From NCBI RefSeq assembly GCF_040436345.1, contig NC_133230.1, forward strand, positions 2,150,797 through 2,214,796: 64,000 nucleotides of DNA, written 5' to 3'. The notes under the pieces are model-generated. The model saw only the letters and a program-made list of their open reading frames with translations, did no database searches and was not told the DNA's origin. Source of the stretch: Pagrus major. Lineage: Eukaryota; Chordata; Actinopteri; Spariformes; Sparidae. Shown here in pieces: positions 1-11,492 of this stretch; the first letter of the stretch is position 1, and each line of letters begins with the position of its first letter. Made by a program: the position numbers and the translations under genes.

Positions 1-1312
1 AAAGGCTCCAGTGTTTGATATATGATGATGCACCGAACAGGTATGAACAGGTAAACTATGTTACCTGTTCCTGCTTTTTAGGTTCATGGTGTGATGTGAC
101 AGTCAGGTGAGGGTGTGTTCATATTGTGGGCGTTGGTCACAAGGAGGAGCTGCAGATAGTTTAACTTTTGTGTGTTTGTCTTTGTGTGACGCAGTTCTCT
201 CACCATCTAAAGGTATTGTAACACATGCTTTATATATTGTTATTGGTCTGAATGTATCATTATTTTATTTAGTTATTTAATTGAATCTGAACAATGGAAA
301 AAAAAGTATGTTGAGGACTTTGAAGAACTTTTCTTCCGTCAGAACTGCAGGTTTGTGGAGTAGAGCTGACGACAGGCATGAAAAGAAAACGCCTGAGGGA
401 AAAGGGATTTGGGAACAAAACATAACAAGTTGGCTATTTTTCTTTTAAGAGGGGATTTATTGAAGTTCAAGAACATTTTATAGCGAAAGAAGTTTATTTT
501 GGTTTAAAAATTAATAAAGTAATAACAAGAGTTTGGAGATTTGATGAAAGCAGTTCACTTTAGTTTCATTTTTACCTGTGACGCAGTTTTTTTGTGTGGT
601 TTTTTTTACCATCCAGCTACAGGAAATGTTACTAAGATTAATTTTTAAACGTTATTGTATCATCTTTTTATTCAATTATGTCATTTAATTTAGAAGTCAA
701 ACAAAGGAACAGGTCAGACTTTTGTTTTTTTGTTGAAATCATAGAAGTAAGATGACGTTTCTGTTTTTACGTCTTGAAATACGTGAGGTTGACAAACCTA
801 TTAAACAAGAAAGCCAAAATAAACGTATTACTTCTGTTTTTCTGAATTTAAAACTATAAAATGGACAAAGTAACAACGTCTGTTCAAACAACAGCAGGAG
901 AACAGCCAGACCCGAGCTCTGAGGTGACATAAAGATCTCTGGATCAGACTGTCCGTGACTGAGAATGGGTGTAGAAAGAAGCGAGTCGACACCAATCCCT
1001 GGATTAAGTGACCTACAGTAAGTAATTATCATGTTACTTTGCAGTTGTAGTATATGTTGGCTAATGTGGTGCTGGTATTACTGTGTGTCCAGAAAGAAAA
1101 GAGGCAAATCTGAAAACTGACTTGCATAATATATGTTGCATATCTATAATAGAAGCCTCCTGCAAATGTTTGCATGTCTCCATTTCGCAGTATGCAAGCC
1201 AACATGCTTTTCTGGCTATTCTGACCCACAATCCTCTGCGCAGCAGAAGATACGCCACATAAGACACAGTGTGTTGTGAAAATATAAATAAAGGAGAGAG
1301 AACACAGACATT
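1..1312. other. AT-rich non-coding flank
   Basis: I see no supported gene in this stretch. There are runs of T, a few possible splice-like sites and only short chance reading frames on both strands. It may hold parts of the NLR-like locus that starts to be recognisable at about 1313, but nothing readable supports that. Confidence 0.5.
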
Positions 1313-3620
1313 TGACATAATGACAGATGACAGTGAGTTTAAGTGTGAGTATCTTTTCTTCGTAGTCTAAAATTACACACTAAGGCTGCAGCAGGTGTAG
1401 GAGCAACAGGGTCAAAGGTCACTGCACTGCAATGACTAAAAGTTCAAAGAAAAAAAAATCTGCAATTCGAAATGCACCCAGAGATCAGCTTTCAGCACTC
1501 CACCATCTTCAGTCATCATGCTGTGTGTGTTGTGTTACAGCCCAGTTCAGCAGAGACCAGACCGTTCAAAACTCATGGTACCTGAGGAGATCAACGGGTC
1601 AGGTGTTCAATCAGATTTTAGAGGCCGTGTAAAGTAAGTCATTATTTTGTTATTTTATAATTTCAGTATGCACGGCCCAATTCACATTCACACTGCCTTT
1701 TCAAGGCGGGAATATTGCACCTTTATTCTGCCTCACCGTTGTGTGAACAGCTTTGTTCCACCTCTGACCCGCCAGCGGAGGTAGTATCAGAGCTGCAACA
1801 GAAGCCATACGGCATCTGTGTGAATGGATAAGCCGGCAGCGTGGAACAGGAGTGGCACGGTGTTGTGGTGTTCTGTCTGAAAGGGTCTGCTGTTTGCTGT
1901 GTTTTGATAGGTCAGCTGAAAAAAGGATTAATTTCAAAGAAGAACGATCTCCTGCCAGGTAAACTTTTATCAACATACATTCATAACATTTGACACACAC
2001 ACACACAGAGCTTATGATATTAGTATATAGTTTATTTTATTTCTGACTATTTCCTCTATTTAACTTCAAACTGCTCTAATCAGATACATGATGAGATTAT
2101 AGTGGGTGGATAGCAGCAGCTTGTGGTGAAGAAGTCAGCTTTTACTAACATTCAAATGTTACTGCATTTGTGAAGGTTTGCTTAGTTGCACTGCACGTAC
2201 AACCTCTCGCCTTATTCTGCACACTCCTCATTTTCATATTTGAAATCCTGTTGCTTTTTGCTTTTAACATTTCTTTTCATTCTGATGATGTAGCCTGATA
2301 ACAGTGCTGATTATCTGCTGCAGGTCAGAGTCTGATCTGTTTACCTCATATTGCATTCTTTCACACACTTCTTGAAATATATTGATGAAGCTGTTAACAT
2401 CATTAAAATGTTTTTGTTTGTTTGTAGTTAACACCTTCATTACGTCTGACAAATTGTTACAGACCTGGGATTTGTGTTAACCACAGTGGTGTTGCACTCA
2501 GGAATGGGCCAGTTTCTACATAATGTTGCTTTAAAACCGGGCCTGATACCGCCTTTGTTATGTGGACTAATTTCTTCGTGTTGGATGGGATTTTTGTGTT
2601 GTAGCAATTATCTGAGACTTGGGACCAATAATTCATAGATAATTGCAACATTAGTACATTTTTCAGACGTCACCTTCTTGTTATCTTATTGAAAATTGGT
2701 TTCTTAAATAAGTTTCCATTAACCTGACAAATTCACAGCATGTTATCTTGATATAAAATCACATATGCCATGATAAACATTTTTATCCATATTGCCAACC
2801 TGAACTTGCAGTTTAAATAACATCCTGTGTTTCTTTTAGAAGAAGGGACGGGATGAATCTCCCAACTACCCAGAAAATCTGTTGACGGAGCCTTGCTGAG
2901 GTACCTGCCAGCAGCTACTTCCACTGGATTGTTCCCGACATTTTGTCTGCTGCTGCTGCCCGTCCTGCATCGCTTTACTTAAGAGAAATTCTTTAGATGC
3001 TGAAAATGACAACCCAAGTTCGCCCGTTTGTCTTCAATGCAAATCAATGACCAGTTTTCTACCCAGGAGTGACTGTTGTTACTGTGACAAGTCGCAACTT
3101 ATTTGGATTGAAGACTTTTGTAAAACGACTTTTTACTGTAATCTGATGTACTAATGAACTGTAATCTTAATGATTGTGCTTCCTGCATTTTAATAACTTG
3201 TTACTTAATAATAATCCATTTTATCAAATATATATTTTTCTACAATTCTGTTTTTCATTTTGTTCTATGTAAGGAGAAGAATAATCAAAATATGTGTATG
3301 TAAATGTGTAAACTGTCAACAGAGCTTAAAGCAGCTTTTCTAATTTCTTAAGCTGCAGCTGGTAAAGGTGGACACTATACTTTATATACTGCTGTGGATT
3401 TAAACCTATAAAACAGATACTTTATTAGTTGACTTATATTTTGTATTAATGAATGTGAAAATGTAACCGCTATTGATGGGAAATAAAAAGATATATATAT
3501 GCCATTAAAATGTAGTGTGTGTTTATACTAAGTAAAGTAGCATCTTAATGGAAATATCCAGTACTTCAGTAAATATACTTTATTATATTCTACTAGTAGT
3601 TGTAGACAACACCAATATGA
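1313..3620 (+). pseudogene. NLR N-terminal exon relic, copy A
   Basis: This is a diverged copy of the segment beginning at 4997. One exon (1541-1633) still has an acceptor, an open phase-2-to-phase-2 frame (PVQQRPDRSKLMVPEE and onward) and a GTAAGT donor. The next exon is eroded upstream but keeps DRSAEKRINFKEERSPA and a GTAAAC donor at 1959. At 2328 the 5' bases of the following exon join directly to the intron beyond it, so about 52 bases of that exon are missing compared with 5871-5922. No counterpart of the ATG exon at 4802 was found. The segment is therefore a pseudogene of the N-terminal, pre-NACHT part of a fish NLR gene. Homology with copy B seems to run through the 3' flank: about 3115-3620 resembles 9865-10620. 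Confidence 0.55.
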
Positions 3621-4289
3621 ACATGGTCGAACAGTAAAAAGTATTTGGAACAAGGTACCTTTTAGTAATAGTATGTGTTGGCTGCCTGCAGGTAGGGATG
3701 AGGGGATGCAGCAGTGATTAGCTTTGGTATTTTATCATGTAAGACTGTGTAAAGTGCCTGCTGAGACATTTCCCACCGTCAGAGGTGGAGATCAAGATCA
3801 GATGATTGTGATTTACACATGTAGAGGATGATTCAGTGAAAGAGTGACAGACTCGATGTTATAAACTAAGCTATCAGTCTGGTACTCTGCACTATATCCC
3901 TGACTAGCCATATTATCTAGACTAGTAGAGACTCCACACCAGCACTAACTATCACCTGTTACCTGCCGAGTGCTACATCCCTAGTGTCACACCTGCTTCA
4001 GGGGAGCCGTGCGAGCCAGCAGGACTAACAACTGGGCTGGCAAGGACAGAAAACTGGTCAGCAGTCGGGAGGGCTGACTGCTGACCAGGCCACACAACCG
4101 GTGACTCGCTCCTGCGGCCGAGCAGGGACAAACTCCACAGCAGCCGCCGACGAGGCTGAGCTAATGCTAAGGCTAACAGGTAAGCCAGTACCAGTAAGCT
4201 AGGCTAGGCTAGGCTAACCGGGCAGCGACAGACTGCCCAGTAACAGAAGGTCTAAAAGCCTGAAGTTAGCTACGGTACAAAACCAGTGG
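3621..4289. other. Intergenic, no gene seen
   Basis: No supported reading frame. From about 3990 the composition becomes more GC-rich, and a short GCTAG/GGCTA pentamer run lies at about 4193-4220. The GC-rich part leads into the candidate promoter or leader of the NLR-like gene. Confidence 0.4.
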
Positions 4290-4583
4290 GACTATGAAAT
4301 GACTCAGAAATTGAAGAATAAACAGCTAAGACGGATAAATAAGGAGAGAGACTCGGTAAACAACAGCTTTCGATCTGCCGGAAGTCCCGGTGAGCGTCAC
4401 CGGAAGCTGCGTCACAGGAAGGAAGTTCACCTCACCTTGTCTTCCCAGGCGGCTCCAACCAAGTACTCACCTGTGCTGTGGCGCAGTTATTTTGGACACG
4501 CTCAAGGAATTTTTTAAAATCATCTAGTTAATGTTATCGTATTATTGTATTATTCCGGTATTTCGCTATTCGAAACCAGTAGG
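4290..4583 (+). promoter_or_regulatory. Candidate promoter and leader exon of NLR-like gene
   Basis: A GC-rich stretch just upstream of the NLR-like exons carries two CCGGAAG ETS-type motifs (about 4377-4405), a GCGTCAC motif near 4410 and a possible donor (CAGTAG followed by GTAAGG, about 4583). A non-coding first exon spliced to the acceptor at 4789 would fit. This is inference only; a 72-codon chance frame also crosses it. Confidence 0.25.
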
Positions 4584-4801
4584 TAAGGTGGACATTCGGG
4601 GCCCCATCCAGGGAGACATTTAGCATTTTAAAGCGAGTTTCTGTGTGTAGAGTAATGTTTTCCTGTTACTGAGTTTCATCAGCTCTGTGTGACAAAGAAG
4701 TAGAGAAGGATTTTGCTAACCTGATAGAAACCGACTCATTAACATCAACATTATGTCAACTCATGAACGGGGCTTCTGTTTGCCTGCAGGTGAAAGTGCA
4801 G

Positions 4802-6076
4802 ATGAGCCACCAAGCGGAGACAACAGAGGAAGGGATCAGTCCCGCTCAAACCTCTCTGCATGAGCAACATGGCAGCCAGACTGCAGTTCAGAGGTCAGAT
4901 GAGAAAGTGTTTTCTTTGTGATCTGTGCAATGCCCCTGTGTTACCCTGCTGTTGACATCTCACGCTGCATTAGCTCAAACACTTGGCTTCTTTCTGACAT
5001 AATGACAGATGACAGTGAGTTCAAGCGTGAGTATCTTTTCTTCGTAGTCTGAGATTCAAACTAAGGCTGCAACAGGTGTAGGAGCAACAGGGTCAAAGGT
5101 CAAGGCGCACTGCAATAAATAAATGAATGAAAATGAAAAAATCTGCAATTCGAAACGCACCCAGAGATCAACTTTCAGCACTCCACCACCTTTAGTCATC
5201 CGACTGTATGTGTTGTTACAGCCCAGTACAGCAGAGACCAGACCGTTCAAAACTCATGGTACCTGAGATCAACGGGTCAGCTCGCAGAGGCCGTGTAAGG
5301 TAAGCCATTATTTTGTTACTTTAATTTTAGTGTCTACAGCCCCATTCACACTCACACTGCCTTTTCAAGGCGGGATATTGCGTTCCGCCTCTGATCTGCC
5401 AGCGGAGTAGTATCAGAGCCGTAACAGAGCTGGATAAACACAAAATTCTGTTCAACTGACTCTTCATTATGCAGGGCATTACTAGTTTTAAAATCTGAAA
5501 CTTTTCTGATTTCTACTTCGTAGTTTCTATGTATCCAGCAGTTGCTGTGGCTGCATGTTTAACTGTCTGATTTCTTTCTCCCTTGTCTACTAGAGTGGAC
5601 AGCAACAGCTCCACTTCATCCTGTGAGTCCTTCAGGAGTGATAGGTCAAAAGATTTTCCCTTTGATTTCAAAGGAAGACAATCTCCTGTCGGGTAAGCTT
5701 TTATGAACATACATTCATCAACATTTTACACACACAGAGTTTTTGATATTAGTATATATTTTATTATATTGCTGACTATTTCCTCTATCTAAACTACTTT
5801 TGCTTTAAACATTTCATTTCATTCTGATGATGTAGCCTGATAACAGTGCTGATTATTTGCTGCAGGTCAGACTTCAGTTCTTCATCCAAAGATGAGGACG
5901 ATGCAGTGGATAATAGTCATCTGTGAGTCTGATCTGTTTACCTCATATGTATTCTTTCACACACTTCTTGAAATATATTGTTGAAGCTGTTAACATCATT
6001 AAACCTTTTTTCAGCTTAGTAACATTAATCTTTTCTGTCACTTGTATCTGTTGTGTGCAGAGACACTATTCAGTGA
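4802..6076 (+). CDS. Truncated teleost NLR N-terminal gene, copy B, five exons
   Basis: The exons are 4802-4893, 5222-5299, 5594-5692, 5866-5922 and 6061-6076. Every junction has GT/AG ends (donors GTCAGA, GTAAGC, GTAAGC, GTGAGT), and all introns are phase 2, so a 113-codon frame passes through four introns. The protein begins MSHQAETTEEGISPAQTSL and contains SSTSSCESFRSDRSKDFPF. These match my recollection of the exons that precede the FISNA/NACHT part of fish NLRC3- and NLRP12-like proteins (MSxQAExEE..., SCVSxKSDRSxxxPIxFK). The last exon reads L-D-T-I-Q and then TGA, where full genes read LDxIFMLLEE, so NACHT and LRR regions are absent. It is probably a pseudogene or an N-terminal-only remnant. 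Start choice: first ATG after a good acceptor at 4789, matching the family start. Confidence 0.55.
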
Positions 6077-6996
6077 AGTCAGTAAAATAACTTTCTTTGA
6101 AGATGACAATGACTGCAAGTATTAGGGCAAGGAGGGGACAATGATCAAATAAGGGATTTGACATGTATCTGTAGTTTTGACTATCAAAGCAACATAATGT
6201 AACTTTTTTTAACTTAAAATAACAGCTTCAAAATCACAGTGTTACATACATTTACAACCACATACAAGTTTTCAGCACATAACATTGTTATGATGTAATG
6301 AGTTTTATTTGTAGTTAACACCTACATTACACCTGACAAATTGTAACAGACCTGGGATTTGTGTTTACCACAGTGGTGTTGCACTCAGAAACTCTGGGGG
6401 GCCCAACGTGCACAAAGATCCAGTTTCTACATAATGTTGCTTTAAAACCGGGGCCTGATACCGCCTTTGTTATGTGGACTCATTTCCTCGTGTTGGATGG
6501 GATTGTGTGTTGTAGCAATTATCTGAGACTTGGGACCAATAATTCATAGATAATTGCAACATTAGTACATTTTCAGACGTCACCTTCTTGTTATTTTGTC
6601 GAAAATTGGTTTCTTAAATAAGTTTCCATTAAACTGACAAATTCACAGCATGTTATCTTGATATTAAATCACATATGCCATGATAAACATTTTTATCCAT
6701 ATTGCCAACCTGCACTTGCAGTTTAAATAACATCGTGTGTTTCTTTTACGAAAAAAGACAGGATGAATCTCCCCTCTGCCCAGAAGTCTGTTGACGGAGG
6801 TCGGATGAAACCCTTGCTGAGGTACCTGCCATGAGCTACTTCCGCCAGTCCTCTTTCTCTGTACTTCGCTTTTGTGTAGATAGACCGGCTAATTTTTTCC
6901 GTTTTATGGCAGACTCCATGCCATGACTGACTTAATCCAACATTATCCACATTTGTGTTGTGGCATGACAAATGTGGATAATGTGGAAACTGTCAA
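6077..6996. other. 3' part of copy B duplication
   Basis: Non-coding sequence paralogous to about 2400-2925: both copies share a stretch around a 'cctgggatttgtgtt' motif and another around 'gacggag'. No gene is seen. Homology with copy A fades at about 6848, shortly before the microsatellite and the Tc1 insertion. Confidence 0.5.
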
Positions 6997-7078
6997 ATGC
7001 TTTCTCAATATTTGCAGATGACGAGACACATCTGCACCTATGGGAAACACATGAGTTGTAGTATATGCACATTATATG

Positions 7079-7192
7079 CATGTGTATATATACATATATG
7101 TTTGTGTGTGTCTATGTATATATATATTATATATATGTGTGCGTTTGTATATATATTATATATATATATAAGATATGTGTGTGTGTGTGTGT
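7079..7192. repeat. (AT)n/(GT)n microsatellite
   Basis: Alternating TA, TATG and TG dinucleotide runs, ending in a pure GT run at about 7175-7192. The reading frames over it are low-complexity artefacts. Confidence 0.85.
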
Positions 7193-7353
7193 ATGCATGG
7201 TATACAGTACCACTCACATCAGTATCTTCTCATTCAATTTTTTCTTCCTTTTTATTATTTTCTACATTGTAGATCACAGAAAACACGTATGGAATTTTGC
7301 GGTAAAAAAATTCTGGTTAAACAAACCAGACAATGTTTTATATTTTATATTCG

Positions 7354-7614
7354 TCAAAGTAGCCACCGTTTGCTGTGATGACAGCTTTGCACACTCTTGG
7401 CACTCTCTGTCAGATTCATGAGGTAGTCAGCTGGAATGGTTTTCCAACAGTCTTGAAGGAGTTCCCAGAGGTGCTGAACACTCGTTGGCTGCTTTGCCTT
7501 CACTCTGCGGTCCAACTCATCCCAAACCATCTCATTTGGGTTTAGGTATAGTGATTGAAGAGGCCAGGGGTCATTGTCTTGTTGAAAAACAAATGATGGT
7601 CCCACTAAGCACAA
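7354..7614 (-). pseudogene. Tc1 transposase C-terminal fragment
   Basis: An 86-codon minus-strand frame holds the last catalytic block of a Tc1/mariner DDE transposase: QQDND, then LNPNEMVWDELDRR, then LWELLQDCW. The E of the EMVWDELDRR block corresponds to the third acidic catalytic residue. There is no linked DNA-binding domain and the rest of the gene is split by the element at 7701, so this is a dead fragment. Confidence 0.8.
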
Positions 7615-7700
7615 ACAGATGGGATGGCATGTCGCTGCAGAATGCTGTGGCAGCCATGCTGGTTAAATGTGCCTTGAATTTTAAATAACTCACCAACAAT

Positions 7701-8463
7701 TAGTGCTGTGCGATATGGACAAAATTGTATATCTTAATATAGCTAATTTTATATCCCAATAACGATATATATCCCGATATAGTATTTTTTCTTAGAAATA
7801 TATATATATGTATATTCAAATCAATCACATCTCAGCACTATTTTTGATAACCATGTGAATGAAAGGCAAATGAATGGCACTTTCTCCTTTTATTCGTGAC
7901 TTTTTGCAGGACTGTCACAACAAATAAGAATTTGTAAACAAAAACTATTCCAAGCTTTTATGTAAATATAAAAAAATAAAGATCTTTTTCCGGGTAGGAC
8001 AGCCAGTAGGCCTCGCAGCTGGGTTCTGCTTCTGTATCCGCGTCTGATGTAACGTAACTAGTAACGTTATTTTCGTCTTCCATTGCGCTCTCCTCCGTCT
8101 CCGCCATGCTGCTTTGCCTCTGTTTACTCCCGGGCGACCGGTGCCGTAAACGAGTCCTTGCGGGTGACGTAAAAATGCCTCCACAAAGCAGTAGTGTTGC
8201 TGCAACTACATCGCCTTCATACAATGAACTTGTTTTGAACTCAACATTTGGATATCCAACGGTCATTCCGATGTTGAGTTGTGCTTTACACGGCGTATTA
8301 AATCACAACCGTAGTGTACGTTAACGTTAGTGTAGCAACAGTGCTAAACAAGTAGCCTACACGTTAAAATTACGATATAAACAACAGAGGGTTATATCCT
8401 ATATCTTACGGTAGACATTTTTATATCGCACTACGGTATATATCGTAATATCGCACAGCTCTA
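7701..8463. mobile_element. Non-autonomous hAT-type element nested in Tc1
   Basis: Terminal inverted repeats TAGTGCTGTGCGATAT (left) and, as reverse complement of the right end, TAGAGCTGTGCGATAT differ at one base. The element is flanked by a perfect 8-bp target duplication CCAACAAT (7693-7700 and 8464-8471), the length typical of hAT. The subterminal parts are rich in GATAT and ATATCG. The interior carries a 102-codon minus-strand frame (7958-8266) that I do not recognise and no transposase, so it is probably non-autonomous. Confidence 0.85.
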
Positions 8464-9370
8464 CCAACAATGTCACCAGCAAAGCACCCCCACACCATCA
8501 CACCTCCTCCTCCATGCTTTCATGTGTGAACCACACATGTAGAAACCATCCACTCACCTTTTCTGCGTCTCACAAAGACACGACGGGTCTGTACTTTGGT
8601 CTGATTTTGACTCATCAGACCAAAGTACAGATTTCCTTGTGTTTCTTGGCCCAAAAACAAGGAAATCTTGTTGTTGTTCTTCCTCAGTAGTGGCTTCTTG
8701 GCAGCAATTTGACCATGAAGGCCTGATTCACACAGTCTCCTCAGAACAGCTGATGGTGAGATGTGTCTGCTACTTGAACTCTGTGAAATTATAATGATTT
8801 TTATGATTTATGTGGGCTCTAATCTGAGGTGCTGTTAATTTGTGTTTTCTGAGTCTGGTAACTCTAATGAACTTATCCTCTGCAGCAAAGGTAACTCTTG
8901 GTCTTCCTTTCCTGGGGCAGTCTTCATGATAGTTTCATCATGTGTTTGATGGTTTTGCGGCTGCACTTAAGGGGAACATTCAAAGTTCTTGATACTTTCG
9001 GGATTGACTGACCCTCATGTCTTAAAATAATGATGGACTGTCGTTTATCTTTACTTAGCTGAGTGGTTCTTGCTATAATATGGATTAGAACAGTAGTCGA
9101 ATAGGGCTATTCACTGTATTGAACTGTGTACCAACCCTAGCTCTGCACAACACAACTGATGGTCTCAAACACATTAAGAAGACAAGAAATTCCACAAATT
9201 AACTCTTGCTGTGCACACCTGTTAATACCAAACCAGGTGTGCACACACAGAATGCCAGAAGTGTGCAAAGCTAAAGGTGGCTACATTGAAAACATTTTTG
9301 TTTTACTGCACAATTCCACGTTTTCTTTCTTAGTTTGGATGTCTTCCATATGAATCTACAATGTAGAAAC

Positions 9371-9864
9371 TATGGTATATATGTATGTGTTTGCTTAAAA
9401 ATGTACTTTTTATTTTCTGCTGCTCAGAGTCTTGTTAACAAAATAACGAGAACAAAAGATGCTGTGATGTTGTGATGCTGCACAGTACCATGTTATCGTG
9501 TATTAGTTTTGCTGAAATGAGATTAAATTTGTTTGTTACGTGGAATTGTTTGCAGCGTTTTTTCTGTTCCTGAAGTTGAAGTTGAGGTTATTTTGCAGAT
9601 GCTTTTGTCCAAAGCGTACTTGCAGTGAATACGTTTGTTACAAGAAGAGAATGTTACTTGAATGTTGGCTTGAGTAAATTGGATTATTATCCCCTAAATT
9701 AAACATTATTGAAAATATTTGGTAGATTTGTCAATGCACAGAACAATGATATAGTCAGGTCCTGTTTAAATGAACTGTCATGTGATAGTATGGTAAAATG
9801 TATATTAGCTCCCACAGCTGGAAGGATTGATATCATTTTACCATACTAGAAAAAATGGTCAAAG
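9371..9864. other. Intergenic, no gene seen
   Basis: AT-rich sequence between the Tc1 copy and the resumed copy B flank. No reading frame, RNA gene or clear repeat is supported. Confidence 0.4.
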
Positions 9865-11300
9865 TACTTTTTTCTGTAATCTGATGACATTGTAACTGTA
9901 GTGTTAACCATTGTGCCTCCTGTGTTTTAAGAACGTGTTACTTAGTAATAATTAATAATAAACATTTTTCTACTAATCTGTGTTTCATTTATTTTTTATG
10001 TGTAAGATCGTACATTTAACTATTAATGTGCAGTGAGTTTTACAGCATATACAACCCTCCTTGTCTCTGCAATACATGAGGGAGCGTCCTCTCTCCTGGG
10101 CAGTGATTATTGATTTCCTTTATCAGGAGAAGAATAATTAAAATATGTGTATGTAAATATGTAAACTGTCAGCAGAGCTTAGAGCAGATATACTACTGTG
10201 AATTCTGAGGATAAGTTGACAGTTCCCAGATGTTACTCCACATTAAGAAGAGATCTTTAATGTTGAGTGTGAATAGGAGGAATTATTATTGCAAAAATAA
10301 CACAAAACAAAAACAACAACAAACAATCAAAACACTGTTTTAATGTTTGTATATCAAACATTAATGCATGAAATTCTGGGTGTCACTAATGTTGCAGCTG
10401 GTAAAGGTGGAGATAATTATCTTGAAAGTACTTTATATACTGCTGTGGAGTTTAACCTATGAAATGCATACTTTATTAGTTGATTTATATTTTGTATTAA
10501 TCAGTGTAAAAAGTTGTAAATTAGTAAAAGTACGTAAAGTAGCCTAAAAATTGAAATACACAAGTAAAGTTCAGTATTTCAGTAAATATACTTTATTACA
10601 TTCCACTTGTAGTTGGACAATACAATAAACATCATCAAACAAACAAGTGTTTTATTTAATATCATTTTGTTTAATTTAATTTTATTTTGTATTATCTTAT
10701 TTTATTTTATATCACTTTTATCTTGCTTTATTTTTATTCTATATTATTTTATTTCATTTGATCAAATTTTATTTAATCTATTATTTTATTTTCATTGAAC
10801 TGTTCATTTAAAAGTAGCGACCTAAAGAAGTGCCATCACATCACATGTGTCAATATCTTCATGCTGATTTGCTCATATTTGTGAAAATGATGATTAAAAA
10901 GTCGAGTTAATCGGTCTCATGTGTCCCACTTATTATCGCTCCTCGTGTCTTGCTTTTCTATAAACATTTATATGTTAAATACTTGTAGTTTTTCCAGTAG
11001 CTTCCATGTAAGTAACCAAAAAGTAAGTTGTTAGTTCAAAGTAGCAGTTTAGAAAAGAGTGACACATTTCTTTGTGGGATTAAGCAGAGTAGATCTACAC
11101 CTTAATACAAGGAGTACAACAAACATAGTGTAAACACACTGTAAAAACAGTATAAAAGTGGTGTTAAATATAGTTAATTAAATTAATATAAATAAATGTA
11201 TAAAAGTATTTTGGAGTTTGCTTAGCAACTGGACAACATTTTTTGTCCAAATTGTTTATTGAAGTTTAAAAGTGTAGTCAGATATGTTTTAAACAGGTTC
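9865..11300. repeat. Upstream intergenic repeat block shared with the array
   Basis: About 9865-10620 resembles 3115-3620 in copy A. About 10200-10680 is also repeated between zinc-finger units (near 27430-27900, 50330-50800 and 63760-63850). An ATTTT-rich microsatellite lies at about 10640-10790. From about 10800 on, the sequence is the standard spacer found upstream of nearly every unit. The NLR-like flank and the zinc-finger spacer are therefore joined here, and the array unit probably arose next to this flank. Confidence 0.55.
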
Positions 11301-11492
11301 TGAATAAAATGTGTTGAGTCTGAAGCGGAAATAAAAGCCTCCGCACTTCCCCCGTCGGAGCTTAACAGCGTGACACCCAGCGGAAGTAAACAGTAGCAGC
11401 TAGCAGCATTAGCTGCCTGTGTGTAATGAACGAAGTGGAAGACGGTACTGAGTCACAGCGCAGCTCATTATTGAATCAGTAATTAAAGAACA
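11301..11492 (+). promoter_or_regulatory. Conserved promoter block of the zinc-finger units (unit 1 copy)
   Basis: The 192 bases before the exon 1 ATG are nearly identical in ten units; the other copies end just before 14995, 18017, 24809, 29373, 33880, 37352, 42353, 47809, 52280 and 59890. Visible motifs are an AATAAAAG sequence after GAAGCGG, a CTCCG...CGGAG inverted repeat around CACTTCCCCCGT, an ETS-like GCGGAAGT running into a forkhead-like GTAAACA, a CAGCTAGCAGC repeat, and an AP-1 type TGAGTCA about 50 bases before the ATG. Function is inferred from position and conservation, but recent duplication alone could also explain the identity. Confidence 0.45.

Larger units (their letters stand above)
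7201..9370 (-). mobile_element. Tc1-like DNA transposon, degenerate, broken by a hAT element
   Basis: The left end has the fish Tc1 terminal sequence starting TACAGTACCA and CTTCTCATTCAA, followed by a CTACATTGTAGAT motif. The right end repeats it inverted (ATCTACAATGTAG, about 9353-9365) but stops there, so roughly 70 bases of right terminal repeat look missing. On the minus strand 7354-7614 reads as the C-terminal part of a Tc1 transposase: FQQDND, then LNPNEMVWDELDRRVK, then WELLQDCWKTIP. The usual DPKHTS after QQDN is lost. The N-terminal half lies beyond 8471 and is too decayed to read. A 763-bp element and its target duplication interrupt it; without them the copy is about 1.4 kb, a normal Tc1 size. 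Confidence 0.8.

Noticed and set aside
1432..1632. 66-codon frame reading QFSRDQTVQNSWYLRRST
   Set aside because: It overlaps the NLR-type exon in a different frame; the frame with phase-matched splice sites reads PVQQRPDRSKLM instead.
7065..7421. 118-codon frame rich in Y, I, C and V
   Set aside because: Translation of an AT/GT microsatellite.
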